Of a stretch of DNA of 64,000 bases, positions 43,617-51,818 are shown one piece after another. Each line of letters begins with the position of its first letter. The first letter of the stretch is position 1. Under the pieces are notes generated by a model, which saw nothing but the letters and a program-made list of their open reading frames with translations, ran no database searches and was not told the DNA's origin. The position numbers were made by a program, and so were the translations under genes. Source of the stretch: Pseudopelagicola sp. (GTDB lineage Bacteria; Pseudomonadota; Alphaproteobacteria; Rhodobacterales; Rhodobacteraceae); assembly GCA_026195905.1 (NCBI GenBank), contig JAPHRE010000019.1, positions 1 through 64,000 on the forward strand. The letters are read 5' to 3'.

Positions 43617-44455
43617 GGGCGCGCCTTTTGCAGGGCGGCGGTCCAGTCTTGCAGGGCGGCGACGGAGTCTGGCTCGTCGAGGAAGGGCACGTGGCCCCGG
43701 TTCGGCACGGTGGCCGCAATAAGGCCGGGGGCGCGGCGGGTCATTTCGGCGAGGGTTTCGGCGCTCATGAGATCGGAATTGGCGCCCCGGATCGCGGCCA
43801 GCGGCAGGTCTGTGAGTGTGTCGTAGAGCGGCCAGAGATCGGGGGCTTCGGCGGTGGGATCGAACCCTGCGGCGACGGCATCGCGCAGTTTCGGATCGTA
43901 GTTGATCGAGAGACCGTCCGGCGTTTCGACAAAGTGTTTTTCGACCTCTTCGCGCCAGCGGCTTGCGGGGACGCCCTCAAACCCGGCCATGCGCGCGCCG
44001 AAGACGGCCACGGCCTCGTCATGGGTTTTCCAGGTCGGGTTGCGCCCGAGAAAGCCCATAATGACCTCAAGCCCGGAGGTTTCGATCACCGGGCCAATAT
44101 CGACGAAACAGACCCCAAGCAGGCGCGGGCGCGCCATCGCGGCCAGCGTCAGCGCGATCAGACCACCACGGGATGTTCCCAAGATGGCGGCTTTTTCGAG
44201 GCCGAGATGATCCATCAGGGCGAGGATGTCCTGTGCCTCTTGGGGGATGGTGTAGGTCATGGGATCGGCGGCCCAGTCAGATTTGCCACGCCCGCGATAA
44301 TCGGGGCGGATCACGCGAACCCCCTTGAGCGCAGGCAGGGCGTAATCAAAATCGCTGCCGTTGCGGGTCAGGCCGGAGAGGCAGAGCACGGGAATGCCCG
44401 CGCCCTCGTCGGTATAGTGGAGGGCAAGGCCATCAGAGGAGGGATAGGTCGGCAT
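43613..44455 (-). CDS. Alpha/beta-hydrolase
   Basis: This 280-residue hydrolase has LHYTDEGAGIPVLCLSGLTRNGSDFDYALPAL, VIRPDYRGRGKSDWA and nucleophile elbow LGTSRGGLIALTL with a TSRGG serine. The final His is in NRGHVPFLDEPD. The general family includes lactonases, esterases and haloalkane dehalogenases. The stop is followed within the overlap by the dehydratase. Its start lies directly behind the HAD gene (44456 stop), so the three genes form one transcript. Confidence 0.82.
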   Translation of the reverse strand: MPTYPSSDGLALHYTDEGAGIPVLCLSGLTRNGSDFDYALPALKGVRVIRPDYRGRGKSDWAADPMTYTIPQEAQDILALMDHLGLEKAAILGTSRGGLIALTLAAMARPRLLGVCFVDIGPVIETSGLEVIMGFLGRNPTWKTHDEAVAVFGARMAGFEGVPASRWREEVEKHFVETPDGLSINYDPKLRDAVAAGFDPTAEAPDLWPLYDTLTDLPLAAIRGANSDLMSAETLAEMTRRAPGLIAATVPNRGHVPFLDEPDSVAALQDWTAALQKARP

Positions 44456-45142
44456 TCAGGCTCCTGCGAGGTTGGGGATAGTGGTCAGATCGGAAAGGAT
44501 ATGCTGCGGGGTCCAGGGCAGGCGGTCTACGGGATCGCCCGCGCGGTTGACCCAAGCGGTTGTAAATCCATAACCAGAGGCCGCCGCAGCGTCCCAGCCA
44601 TTGGAAGACACAAAGAGCACCTCGTCGGCGGCACAGCCAAAGCGGTCGCCTACAAGGTCATAGACGGCACGGGCGGGTTTGAAGATGCCGACGCTTTCCA
44701 CGCTCAGCACATCGTCAAGCACATCACCCACCCCGGCGCTTTGCACCGCGCCATCAAGCATGGCGGGCGAGCCGTTGGAGAGGATCGCGGTATTGAAATC
44801 CTTGGATTTGAGCGCCGCCAGCATGGCCGGCACTTCGGGGTAGGCGGAGAGTTCCCAGTAGAGTTGCAGGAGACGTTCGCGCAGGGCGGCATCGCCGGAA
44901 AGGCCGCTGGCCTCAAGTGCCCAGTCGAGGCCGTTTTGCGTCACCTCCCAGAAATCGGTATGCGCCCCGGTCACGGCGCGCAGCCAGCTATATTGAAGCT
45001 GTTTCAGGCGCCAGTGTTCGGCGACTTGCGGCCAATGGGCGGCGAAGGTTTCGCGCCCCGGTTCAGAAGCGGCCTCGCGGGCGGCGGCGGCAACGTCAAA
45101 CAGCGTTCCGTAGGCGTCGAAGATACAGGTTGTGATGGCCAT
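44456..45142 (-). CDS. Haloacid dehalogenase type II (HAD superfamily)
   Basis: This 228-residue protein matches L-2-haloacid dehalogenases (HAD type II). CIFDAYGTLFDV has the nucleophile Asp in FDAYGTL, which distinguishes the group from phosphatases with DxDxT. Other motifs are FNTAILSNGSPAML, YDLVGDRFG and VSSNGWDAAAASGYGFTTAWVNR. It would release halide from 2-haloacids, though natural substrates in marine bacteria are uncertain. It is the first gene of the six-gene minus-strand run. Confidence 0.87.
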   Translation of the reverse strand: MAITTCIFDAYGTLFDVAAAAREAASEPGRETFAAHWPQVAEHWRLKQLQYSWLRAVTGAHTDFWEVTQNGLDWALEASGLSGDAALRERLLQLYWELSAYPEVPAMLAALKSKDFNTAILSNGSPAMLDGAVQSAGVGDVLDDVLSVESVGIFKPARAVYDLVGDRFGCAADEVLFVSSNGWDAAAASGYGFTTAWVNRAGDPVDRLPWTPQHILSDLTTIPNLAGA

Positions 45143-45295
45143 GTTTGGTCCTCCCTTGGCGGCATAGTGACAGGCGGGGCGGGGCTGTCAAACGGGAAGG
45201 GGGGTATTTGCAATCCGGGGCGCGAATCACTAGGGTGCGCGCTTTACCATTCGACCGGGTCGCCCGGACGAGAGCGATACAGAATTGGACAGACT

Positions 45296-45724
45296 ATGAC
45301 TGCTGCAAAATCGGGCGACACCGTCCGTATCCACTATACCGGCACCCTGAGCGACGGATCGGTTTTTGATAGTTCCGAAGGCCGTGATCCGCTTGAGTTT
45401 ACGCTTGGCTCGGGGCAGGTCATTCCCGGCTTTGACACGGGTGTGACGGGCATGACAGTGGGCGAGACCAAGACCATCGAGATTGCCAGCGATGATGCCT
45501 ATGGTCCCGTGCAAGAAGAGGCGCGTCAGGACGTGCCGCGCGCACAAATTCCGGCGGAAATTCCGCTTGAGGTTGGTATTCAGCTTCAGATGCAGTCGCC
45601 TACGGGGCAGGTTGTGCCGGTGACGGTTGTCGAGATCACCGAAGAGGCGGTGACGCTTGATGCCAACCACCCGCTGGCAGGCAAAGACCTGACCTTTGCG
45701 CTTGAGCTTGTGTCGATCGGCTAA
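45296..45724 (+). CDS. FKBP-type peptidyl-prolyl isomerase (SlyD-like)
   Basis: This 142-residue protein consists of an FKBP domain with a SlyD-type insert: VRIHYTGTLSDGSVFDSSEGRDPLEFTLGSGQVIPGFDTGVTGM, EARQDVPRAQIPAEIPLEVG, and NHPLAGKDLTFALELVSIG. It lacks the long C-terminal His-rich tail of E. coli SlyD. ATG 45296 is chosen because the FKBP homology begins there, whereas the frame reaches back more than 1.7 kb through opposite-strand genes. It is divergent from the HAD gene and is followed by a terminator. Confidence 0.92.
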   Translation: MTAAKSGDTVRIHYTGTLSDGSVFDSSEGRDPLEFTLGSGQVIPGFDTGVTGMTVGETKTIEIASDDAYGPVQEEARQDVPRAQIPAEIPLEVGIQLQMQSPTGQVVPVTVVEITEEAVTLDANHPLAGKDLTFALELVSIG

Positions 45725-45749
45725 GCCGGTCACAGCGTTGTATTGGATT

Positions 45750-45785
45750 GGCCCGTGGGATTGCCCCTGCGGGCCTTTCTTTTTG
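45750..45785 (+). terminator. Rho-independent terminator after FKBP gene
   Basis: Arms GGCCCG (45750-45755) and CGGGCC (45770-45775) with an inner GGG/CCC pairing form a hairpin followed by TTTCTTTTTG. It lies about 25 bases after the FKBP stop. Confidence 0.75.
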
Positions 45786-45857
45786 CGCCGTTGCCGAGAT
45801 GGGTAGCATGGGCGTAGACTTGTCAGGGAAAAGATAAGCGGAGTCAGGAGGCGCGCC

Positions 45858-46457
45858 ATGACCAACCCGATGCAGGAGATTCTTCAGCGGATCGAAGCGT
45901 TGCAGGATCAGCTTGAGGAAGAGATTAGCAAGCGCCGGGAGGCGTTTCGGTATCAGGTCGAAAATGGCAGGATCGTGTTTGAGGACGAAGCCCGGCGGCG
46001 GCATCGTGAGCTGCGGGTTCGGTTCCTTGTTTTCATACGCCGCACGCGGCCTATGGTCGTTCTGACCGCGCCGGTGATTTATTCGCTTATTATTCCGTTC
46101 GTGATCCTTGATATCTTCGTGACGATTTATCAGGCGATCTGTTTTTCGGTGTATGGGATTCCCAAGGTCAAACGGCGCGATCATATCCGTATCGACCGGC
46201 ATCATCTGGCCTATCTCAACGGGTTGCAGAAGTTGAACTGTGTCTATTGCGGCTATTGCAACGGGGTCGTGGCCTATGTGCGCGAGATCGCGGGGCGGAC
46301 CGAGGCCTATTGGTGCCCGATCAAACACGCGGCGCGGGTCGATGGCACACATGCCCACTATGCCGGGTTCATTGAATTTGGTGATGGCGAGGGGTTTGAG
46401 GCCGGTGTCGCGGCGTCCCGCAACAAGCTTCGCAAGGAGGGGTCGCGGACGGGTTGA
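45858..46457 (+). CDS. Coiled-coil membrane protein with Cys-rich C-terminal domain
   Basis: This 199-residue protein has a charged coiled-coil N terminus (EILQRIEALQDQLEEEISKRREA). One or two adjacent hydrophobic segments follow (MVVLTAPVIYSLIIPFVILDIF with VTIYQAICFSVYG). The cytoplasmic C-terminal domain has CVYCGYCNG and, later, WCPIKHA with HAHYAG, forming a CxxCxxC plus C/H pattern suited to binding zinc or iron. There is no known catalytic motif. GTCAGGAGGCG gives a good ribosome-binding site. I recognise no named family; the arrangement suggests a metal-binding membrane adaptor. Confidence 0.7.
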   Translation: MTNPMQEILQRIEALQDQLEEEISKRREAFRYQVENGRIVFEDEARRRHRELRVRFLVFIRRTRPMVVLTAPVIYSLIIPFVILDIFVTIYQAICFSVYGIPKVKRRDHIRIDRHHLAYLNGLQKLNCVYCGYCNGVVAYVREIAGRTEAYWCPIKHAARVDGTHAHYAGFIEFGDGEGFEAGVAASRNKLRKEGSRTG

Positions 46458-46627
46458 CGGGGCCGCTTTGTCCTACCGGTAGTGTTGAAGAGTCGGCCTG
46501 AAATACCCACATAAGGAGAGCCGTGCCGTGGAAAGTCAGCTTGTGTGACGCTTGTCGGGCGGTGCCATTGGTGCTGCCGGTGTCCGTGTGCACGGGGCCG
46601 CAGACAACAGATGAAGGAGCAACGACC

Positions 46628-46915
46628 ATGAGTATGAAAGACGCATATGTGCAGAAACTGAAAGCGCAGATGGACGAGTGGAGTGCACAGATCAACAAGC
46701 TCAAGGCTAAGGCAGAGAGCAAGGAGGCCGATGCAAAGATCGAGTATCTTGAGCAAATCGACGCTCTTCGAGAAGAGCAGTTGGAAGCGCAGAAAAAGAT
46801 GAGCGACCTCCAGAACGCCAGCGAAACAGCTTGGGAAGATCTCAAGGCAGGCGTCGACAGATCTTGGGACAGTTTGAGCAGCGCCATGAAAAAGGCCATG
46901 TCGCGCTTTCAGTAA
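46628..46915 (+). CDS. Small coiled-coil protein, sll1863-like
   Basis: This 95-residue protein is almost entirely helical and charged. MSMKDAYVQKLKAQMDEWSA is followed by a coiled-coil INKLKAKAESKEADAK and a Trp-containing C terminus AWEDLKAGVDRSWDSL. It resembles small coiled-coil stress-associated proteins (sll1863 type) from cyanobacteria and proteobacteria. AAGGAG stands in the right place before ATG 46628, while the frame upstream (to 46523) has no recognisable content. It is on the same strand as the cupin gene that follows. Confidence 0.72.
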   Translation: MSMKDAYVQKLKAQMDEWSAQINKLKAKAESKEADAKIEYLEQIDALREEQLEAQKKMSDLQNASETAWEDLKAGVDRSWDSLSSAMKKAMSRFQ

Positions 46916-47016
46916 GCGCGGGCCGCACAAATCTATGCGGCTCGGCGCGGCCTTGAAACCCGTTTGGAAACCCTGGCTGCGCCAAAAGGCGGAAGTGAAA
47001 ATAAGAGAGGATAGTG

Positions 47017-47436
47017 ATGACTGATACAACCGATTATGGCCCGGCCTCTTATGTTGTGGATATCGAAAAAGATACGCTCGAAAATTCCAATTTTCGCACC
47101 ACGCGCTGGACCGGCAAAAACCTCCAGTTGACCTTGATGACGATTCCGGTCGGTGGCGATGTCGGGTTGGAAGTGCATGAGGCCAATGACCAATTCCTGC
47201 GCCTGGAACAGGGCAAGGGACGTGTTCAGATGGGGCCAAGCAAAGATCAACTGACCTTTGATGAAGAGGTTGGTGATGATTGGGCCGTGCTCGTGCCGGC
47301 GGGCACTTGGCATAATATTACCAATATTGGCGATGAGCCAATGAAACTCTATGCGATTTATGGTCCGCCCGACCATCTTCACGGCGCGGTGCATCCAACC
47401 CAGGCCGATGCCGAGAATGATCCGCACGAACATTAA
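47017..47436 (+). CDS. Cupin domain protein
   Basis: This 139-residue protein is a single cupin barrel. LMTIPVGGDVGLEVHEANDQFLRLEQGKG holds metal-ligand candidates (His and a nearby Glu), and PAGTWHNITNIGDEPMKLYAIYGPPDH holds the second motif with His, ending in a His-rich tail (DHLHGAVHPTQADAENDPHEH). It may be a dioxygenase, isomerase or storage-like protein, and the substrate is unknown. AAGAGAGG precedes ATG 47017. It is convergent with fabI, with a strong bidirectional hairpin between. Confidence 0.8.
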   Translation: MTDTTDYGPASYVVDIEKDTLENSNFRTTRWTGKNLQLTLMTIPVGGDVGLEVHEANDQFLRLEQGKGRVQMGPSKDQLTFDEEVGDDWAVLVPAGTWHNITNIGDEPMKLYAIYGPPDHLHGAVHPTQADAENDPHEH

Positions 47437-47502
47437 GGGTTTTGTGCTCTTTTAAGCCGCCGCGCCCTTTCATAGGCGGTTTGGTGGGAGATGGCCAAAT
47501 GC

Positions 47503-47540
47503 AAAGCCGCCCGACGTTCCATCGAGCGTCGGGCGGCTTT
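47503..47540. terminator. Strong hairpin terminator between cupin gene and fabI
   Basis: Perfect 14-bp arms AAAGCCGCCCGACG (47503-47516) and CGTCGGGCGGCTTT (47527-47540) form the hairpin, with T-rich sequence following on the plus side (TTAGGG) and AAAG on the other. It can stop both convergent transcripts. Confidence 0.85.
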
Positions 47541-47582
47541 TTAGGGGCTATGGGGGTGCGACCACAGTCCTCCCGGAAGCGA

Positions 47583-48371
47583 TCAGAGGTTTTCCGGCTG
47601 TGGCATGCCGAGGATGTGGTAGCCGCCGTCGACGCGGATGATTTCGCCGGTGGTGCAGGCACCCGCGTCGGAGGCGAGGTAAACGGCGGTGCCGCCCACG
47701 GCATCGAGCGTGGCATTGGCGCGCATCGGGGCGTTTTCCTCGGTCTGGCGGAAGGTCTTGCGCGCGCCGCTGATGGCGGCCCCGGCGAGGGTCTTCATCG
47801 GGCCGGGCGAGATCGCGTTGACGCGGATGCCATCGGGGCCGAGATCGTTGGCGAGGTAGCGGGTTGCAGCCTCAAGCGCGGCTTTGGCGACGCCCATGAC
47901 GTTGTAGAACGGTGTGACGCGGTTTGAGCCTTGATAGGTCAGGGTCAGGATGGTGCCGCCGTTGTCTTTCATCATGGGATGCGCGCGCCGGGCCACTTCG
48001 ATCAGGGAATAACAAGAGATGTCGAGAGAATTCTTGAAGTTGGCGCGGGTGGTGTTCATGAAGCGCCCGCCCAGTTCGTTCTTGTCGGAATAGGCGATGG
48101 CGTGGACGACGAAATCAATCGTGCCCCAGCGGTCTTGCAATTGGGCAAAAGCGGCGTCGAGGGAGGCGTCGTCGGTGACGTCAACATCGACCATAAAGTC
48201 GCTGCCGACGCTTGCGGCGAGGGGGGCGAGGCGTTTGCCAAAGCCTTCGCCCTGATAGGTGAAGGCGAGTTCCGCGCCGGCTTCGGCCATAGCCTTGGCA
48301 ATGCCCCAAGCGATAGAGCGTTCATTGGCGACGCCCATGATAAGGCCGCGTTTTCCGGAAAGTTGCTGCAT
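47583..48371 (-). CDS. fabI: Enoyl-ACP reductase FabI
   Basis: FabI reduces trans-2-enoyl-ACP with NADH in the last step of fatty acid elongation and is the triclosan target. The 262-residue SDR protein has the nucleotide-binding GVANERSIAWGIAKAM, conserved Tyr146 in TLTYQGS, and the Y-x6-K motif (Tyr156, Lys163) YNVMGVAKAALE. The family-specific IRVNAISPGPMKTLAGAAISG is also present. It is monocistronic, convergent with the cupin gene. Confidence 0.96.
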   Translation of the reverse strand: MQQLSGKRGLIMGVANERSIAWGIAKAMAEAGAELAFTYQGEGFGKRLAPLAASVGSDFMVDVDVTDDASLDAAFAQLQDRWGTIDFVVHAIAYSDKNELGGRFMNTTRANFKNSLDISCYSLIEVARRAHPMMKDNGGTILTLTYQGSNRVTPFYNVMGVAKAALEAATRYLANDLGPDGIRVNAISPGPMKTLAGAAISGARKTFRQTEENAPMRANATLDAVGGTAVYLASDAGACTTGEIIRVDGGYHILGMPQPENL

Positions 48372-48566
48372 TTCGTGTCCCTTTGAGATTGGTTTTCAAA
48401 TGAAGGTTTTATTCCGCTAGGTCAAGTCAGAGCCGGTGCCGCGCGCCGGAAGATGACCTTGTTTGCGAATGCTCATGCGGGTTCTATGAACGGGTCCGGC
48501 CACGGGAGATTCGGTTTGTAACGCCTGTTTGAAAAGACCCTTTCGCTTGCGCTTTGGCGGCATGGG

Positions 48567-49088
48567 GTGCTTGTCGGGATGAGCTTTTGTGGCTTTTGGG
48601 CGTTGCTGATCCCGCTTGAGGCCGCGTATGGCGCAAGCGGTCATCCGGTTGGCCATGCCGCAGGGCAGGTGACGTTTAGCGCGGCGGCGATCAAAGGCTA
48701 TTATGCGCAGATGCAGGCAGAGGGCGGGCTTGGGCTTTATCGTTGGTCGCAGGTTTTGGACTGTGGCTTTTTGCTTGCGATTTTGGGTCTGGGGTGGGGG
48801 CTTGCGACGCTGGGCGCGCGAGCGGCGCGGCCCAACAGCCATGCGCGCAAGGCGGCCCGCGCGGCGGCGTTTTTCACCGTGGCCGGTGCGGCGATGGATG
48901 CGATGGAGAACGCGGTCTCTTTTGTCATGCTGGCCAATCCGCAGGGGTTTGCCGATTGGATCGCGTGGCCCTATTCGGCGGCGGCGGTGGCGAAGTTCGC
49001 ATTATTGGCGGCGGCCGTTGTGGCGCTTGGCGCAAGCCTTGCCCTAAACGCAACAGGGCGCCTCATTGGGCGCCCTGAATTAGGATAG
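48567..49088 (+). CDS. Conserved membrane protein, unknown function
   Basis: This 173-residue protein has four hydrophobic segments, with SFCGFWALLIPLEAAYG at the start, then SQVLDCGFLLAILGLGWGLATLG, AAFFTVAGAAMDAMENAVSFVML and AAAVAKFALLAAAVVALGASLAL. A short loop FSAAAIKGYYAQMQAEGG is found after helix one. No motif is known to me. The start is GTG 48567 or ATG 48579, because a stop lies in frame at 48531. It is divergent from fabI and convergent with fabB. Confidence 0.65.
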   Translation: MLVGMSFCGFWALLIPLEAAYGASGHPVGHAAGQVTFSAAAIKGYYAQMQAEGGLGLYRWSQVLDCGFLLAILGLGWGLATLGARAARPNSHARKAARAAAFFTVAGAAMDAMENAVSFVMLANPQGFADWIAWPYSAAAVAKFALLAAAVVALGASLALNATGRLIGRPELG

Positions 49089-49112
49089 TATCGGCAGCGG
49101 CTCAGTGGCGGC

Positions 49113-50342
49113 TCAGCCGGTATATTTCGACAGCAGCATCGAGCCGTTGGTGCCGCCAAAGCCAAAGCTATTGGTCATCACGGTATCCAGCCCGGCGTTT
49201 TCGACCAGCGCGGTGGCAATCTCGCCCTCGTTGATCGCAGGATCGAGCGTTTCGACGTTGATCGACGGGGTGATGAAATCGTGCTTGAGCATCAGCAGGC
49301 AAAAGATCGCCTCAAGCGCGCCAGCCGCGCCTTGGGCGTGGCCGGTCATCGACTTGGTCGAGGAAATCGGCGGTTGGTCGATGCCGTCAAAGACGCGGCG
49401 CACGGCTTCGACTTCGCCCACATCGCCCACCGGCGTTGAGGTGCCGTGGGCGTTGATATAGCCGACCTTGCGGCCTTTGGGCAGCGTTTCGAGCGCAAGA
49501 CGCATGGCGCGTTCTCCGCCTTCGCCGGAGGGGGCCACCATATCATGGCCGTCCGATGTTGCGGCAAAGCCGGTCACTTCGGCGTAGATTTTGGCTCCGC
49601 GGGCGAGGGCGTGGTCCAGGTCTTCGAGGACCACCATGCCGCCACCACCGGAGATCACAAAGCCATCACGGCTTTCGTCAAAGGCGCGCGAGGCGGTTTC
49701 GGGCGTGTCGTTATACTTGGAGGACATGGCCCCCATCGCATCAAACAGGCAGGAGAGCGTCCAGTCGAGTTCCTCTCCCCCCCCGGCGAACATCACATCC
49801 TGCTTGCCCATCATGATCTGTTCGGCGGCGTTGCCGATGCAATGCAGCGAGGTCGAGCAGGCTGAGGTAATGGAATAGTTGATGCCCTTGATGGAAAACG
49901 CGGTCGCAAGGTTGGCCGAGATCGTCGAGGACATGCATTTTGGCACGGCAAAGGGGCCGATCCGTTTGGTCGCGCCCGATTTCAGCACCACCTGATGCGC
50001 GGCGAACATGGCCGAGGTCGAGGGACCACCGGAGCCTGCGACAAGGCCAGTGCGGGTATTGACGATCTGGTCTTCGGTGAGGCCCGCATCGGCAATTGCC
50101 TGGCTCATGGCGATATGGGCATAGGCCGCCCCATCGCCCATAAAGCGCAGCGTGCGCTTGTCGATATGTTCTTTGGGGTCGATCTTGAGGGTGCCTGCGA
50201 TCTGACTGCGAAAGCCATGCTCGGTCATTTCCGGGCTGGCTTCGATGCCGGATTTTCCGGCCTTGAGAGAGGCGAGAACCTCTTCGGCAGTGTTGCCGAT
50301 GGATGAGACAATCCCGAGTCCGGTAACGACGACGCGACGCAT
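49113..50342 (-). CDS. fabB: Beta-ketoacyl-ACP synthase I FabB
   Basis: FabB extends acyl-ACP chains, and is essential for unsaturated fatty acids together with FabA. The 409-residue thiolase-fold enzyme has the catalytic Cys162 in TSACSTSLH, His299 in [11 protein letters not shown] and His335 in [10 protein letters not shown], plus [12 protein letters not shown] near the end. Length matches FabB rather than FabF. It is downstream of fabA on the same strand, but a 242-base spacer with two hairpins separates them, so independent transcription is likely. Confidence 0.95.
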   Translation of the reverse strand: MRRVVVTGLGIVSSIGNTAEEVLASLKAGKSGIEASPEMTEHGFRSQIAGTLKIDPKEHIDKRTLRFMGDGAAYAHIAMSQAIADAGLTEDQIVNTRTGLVAGSGGPSTSAMFAAHQVVLKSGATKRIGPFAVPKCMSSTISANLATAFSIKGINYSITSACSTSLHCIGNAAEQIMMGKQDVMFAGGGEELDWTLSCLFDAMGAMSSKYNDTPETASRAFDESRDGFVISGGGGMVVLEDLDHALARGAKIYAEVTGFAATSDGHDMVAPSGEGGERAMRLALETLPKGRKVGYINAHGTSTPVGDVGEVEAVRRVFDGIDQPPISSTKSMTGHAQGAAGALEAIFCLLMLKHDFITPSINVETLDPAINEGEIATALVENAGLDTVMTNSFGFGGTNGSMLLSKYTG

Positions 50343-50522
50343 GTGTGGTCTCCCTTATTTGCTTAGAGTCTTAGTAGGGGTTGTGAGGGAGTGGTGCAAG
50401 GCGGTTGGGGGGAGGGGCGTCGTAAAGACCCAGGCTAAAAAAGCTGCGATCTGGGGTGTTGATAGGGGGGAGGTCTGTCAAACAGGGGGCAAAGAGCGCG
50501 GTCAAGGCGCAAGCCCAACAAT

Positions 50523-50544
50523 AAAGAGGCCCGTGGGCCTCTTT
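50523..50544 (-). terminator. Probable terminator after fabA
   Basis: On the minus strand the arms AAAGAGGCCC and GGGCCTCTTT (perfect 10 bp) enclose AC, and the tail is TATTG. It is 41 bases past the fabA stop. The T tract is short, so it may be a weak or bidirectional stop. Confidence 0.6.
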
Positions 50545-50557
50545 GCTGTCTGTGAAT

Positions 50558-50576
50558 GGTGGGTTGGAAACCCACC
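50558..50576. repeat. REP-like hairpin repeat
   Basis: GGTGGGTTGGAAACCCACC folds into 8-bp arms with a 3-base loop and is followed by CTAC. It resembles the GTAGGGTGGGTTTCC-type element dispersed in many bacterial genomes. Only one copy is in the window. Confidence 0.5.
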
Positions 50577-50584
50577 CTACAGGA

Positions 50585-51094
50585 TTAGCTCTCGGAGAGG
50601 GCGACTTTCATGTCTTTGACCTGATAGATGACTTCGCCGTCTGCCTCGACGATGCCGTCGGCGACGCCCATTGTCAGGCGGCGGGTCTGGATCGCTTTGG
50701 TGAAGTCGATCTTGTAAGTCAGCATCTTGCGGTCGGGGCGGACCATTCCGGTCAGTTTGACTTCGCCAACGCCGAGCGCGTAGCCGCGCCCTTGCCAGCC
50801 GCGCCAGCCGAGGTTGAAGCCGGTGAGCTGCCACAGGCCATCAAGGCCAAGGCAGCCGGGCATGATCGGATTGCCGGGGAAGTGGCAGTCGAAGAACCAC
50901 AGGTCGGGTGTGATGTCGAACTCTGCTACAATATGGCCTTTGCCATGTGCGCCGCCATCACCCGAGACCTCGGTGATCCGGTCCATCATCAGCATCGGCG
51001 GGGCCGGAAGCTGGGCGTTGCCCGGGCCGAAAAGCTCGCCGCGGGCGCATTTGAGCAGGTCATCTTTGTCGAAGCTGGTGGGATAGTCGGCCAT
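50585..51094 (-). CDS. fabA: 3-hydroxydecanoyl-ACP dehydratase/isomerase FabA
   Basis: FabA dehydrates 3-hydroxydecanoyl-ACP and isomerises the trans-2 to the cis-3 double bond, starting unsaturated fatty acid synthesis. The 169-residue hotdog protein has [12 protein letters not shown], active-site [14 protein letters not shown] with His71 and Asp85 in [11 protein letters not shown], and a closing [22 protein letters not shown]. Length is exactly typical. It is divergent from irr, sharing a 210-base promoter region. Confidence 0.96.
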   Translation of the reverse strand: MADYPTSFDKDDLLKCARGELFGPGNAQLPAPPMLMMDRITEVSGDGGAHGKGHIVAEFDITPDLWFFDCHFPGNPIMPGCLGLDGLWQLTGFNLGWRGWQGRGYALGVGEVKLTGMVRPDRKMLTYKIDFTKAIQTRRLTMGVADGIVEADGEVIYQVKDMKVALSES

Positions 51095-51238
51095 GCAGGC
51101 ATGCCCCTTTTGATAATCGTTCTATTGCTTAGGGTTTCTTATCATCCTGCCGAAGGGTCCTGCAAGTGTGGGCATGGTCGGGCAGGCATTGGAGCGCCCC
51201 TTGGTGCCATTCGGCGCGGAAGATGGTTTGCGATTGAA

Positions 51239-51272
51239 TTTCAATTGAAAAACAGAGTCTTTTTCATATATG
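51239..51272 (+). promoter_or_regulatory. Candidate irr promoter with overlapping palindrome
   Basis: TTGAAA (51245-51250) and TATATG (51267-51272), spaced 16 bases, form a sigma-70-like promoter 33 bases before irr. The -35 element is part of a perfect 12-bp palindrome TTTCAATTGAAA (51239-51250), a possible binding site. It does not match the usual Irr iron-control element exactly. Confidence 0.4.
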
Positions 51273-51304
51273 CTTGTCAGCGAAGTATAAGGCGCGACTA
51301 AATC

Positions 51305-51718
51305 ATGACGACTGCGATTGAAAACGGATCAAATTGGCTTGCAGATGCAGGATTGCGTCCAACGCGCCAGCGTTTGGCGCTTGCGTCGCTGCTTGTCGGG
51401 GATGGGCAAAACCGCCACGTCACCGCAGAAAGCCTTTATGCCGATGCCAAGGCAGGCGGAGAGAGCGTATCGCTTGCCACGGTTTACAACACGCTGCGCG
51501 CCTTTTGCGATGCCGGTCTCATGCAGGAGATCACGGTCGATGGCTCCAAGAGCTATTTCGACACCAACATGGACGATCACCCGCATTTCTTTTGGGAAGA
51601 TGAGCGCAAGCTTACCGATGCGCCGGTGGATCAGCTTGAAATTCGCCGCCTCCCGGACCTGCCGGAGGGGGCAGAGATTTCCAAAGTGGATGTGGTGATC
51701 CGTTTGCGCCGCAAGTAA
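51305..51718 (+). CDS. irr: Iron response regulator Irr (Fur family)
   Basis: Irr is a Fur-family repressor/activator that responds to heme and iron in alphaproteobacteria. The 137-residue protein has an N-terminal winged helix with RPTRQRLALASLL and LATVYNTLRAFCDAGLM, and a C-terminal domain with ITVDGSKSYFDTNMDDHPHFFWEDE, which has the HxH pattern of Irr, and LDxAxVDQLEIRRLPDLPEG. The extra zinc cysteines of Fur proper are missing. It sits divergent to fabA, as often seen in Rhodobacterales. Confidence 0.88.
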   Translation: MTTAIENGSNWLADAGLRPTRQRLALASLLVGDGQNRHVTAESLYADAKAGGESVSLATVYNTLRAFCDAGLMQEITVDGSKSYFDTNMDDHPHFFWEDERKLTDAPVDQLEIRRLPDLPEGAEISKVDVVIRLRRK

Positions 51719-51818
51719 GGCATCGGTAAATATACTATCGACAGAGCGGTAGAATTAGGGGTCGGATGGCCCCTTTTTTATGTCTGACGACCAGAGATGC
51801 ATAACGAGGAGGGATATC

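Larger units (their letters stand above)
50343..50584. other. Spacer between fabA and fabB with two hairpins
   Basis: This 242-base gap holds hairpin AAAGAGGCCC/GGGCCTCTTT (50523-50544) and a second hairpin GGTGGGTT/AACCCACC (50558-50576). The first could stop transcription leaving fabA on the minus strand. The second looks like a dispersed REP-like element. The remaining 180 bases near the fabB start hold a presumed promoter that I cannot place. Confidence 0.5.

Noticed and set aside
43583-45295. Very long open frame on the plus strand before the FKBP gene
   Set aside because: It runs antisense to three well-supported minus-strand genes and its translation shows no domain. Only the last 142 residues are the FKBP protein.
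51239-51250. Irr iron-control element
   Set aside because: The palindrome does not match the usual TTTAGAA-type element closely enough to be named.
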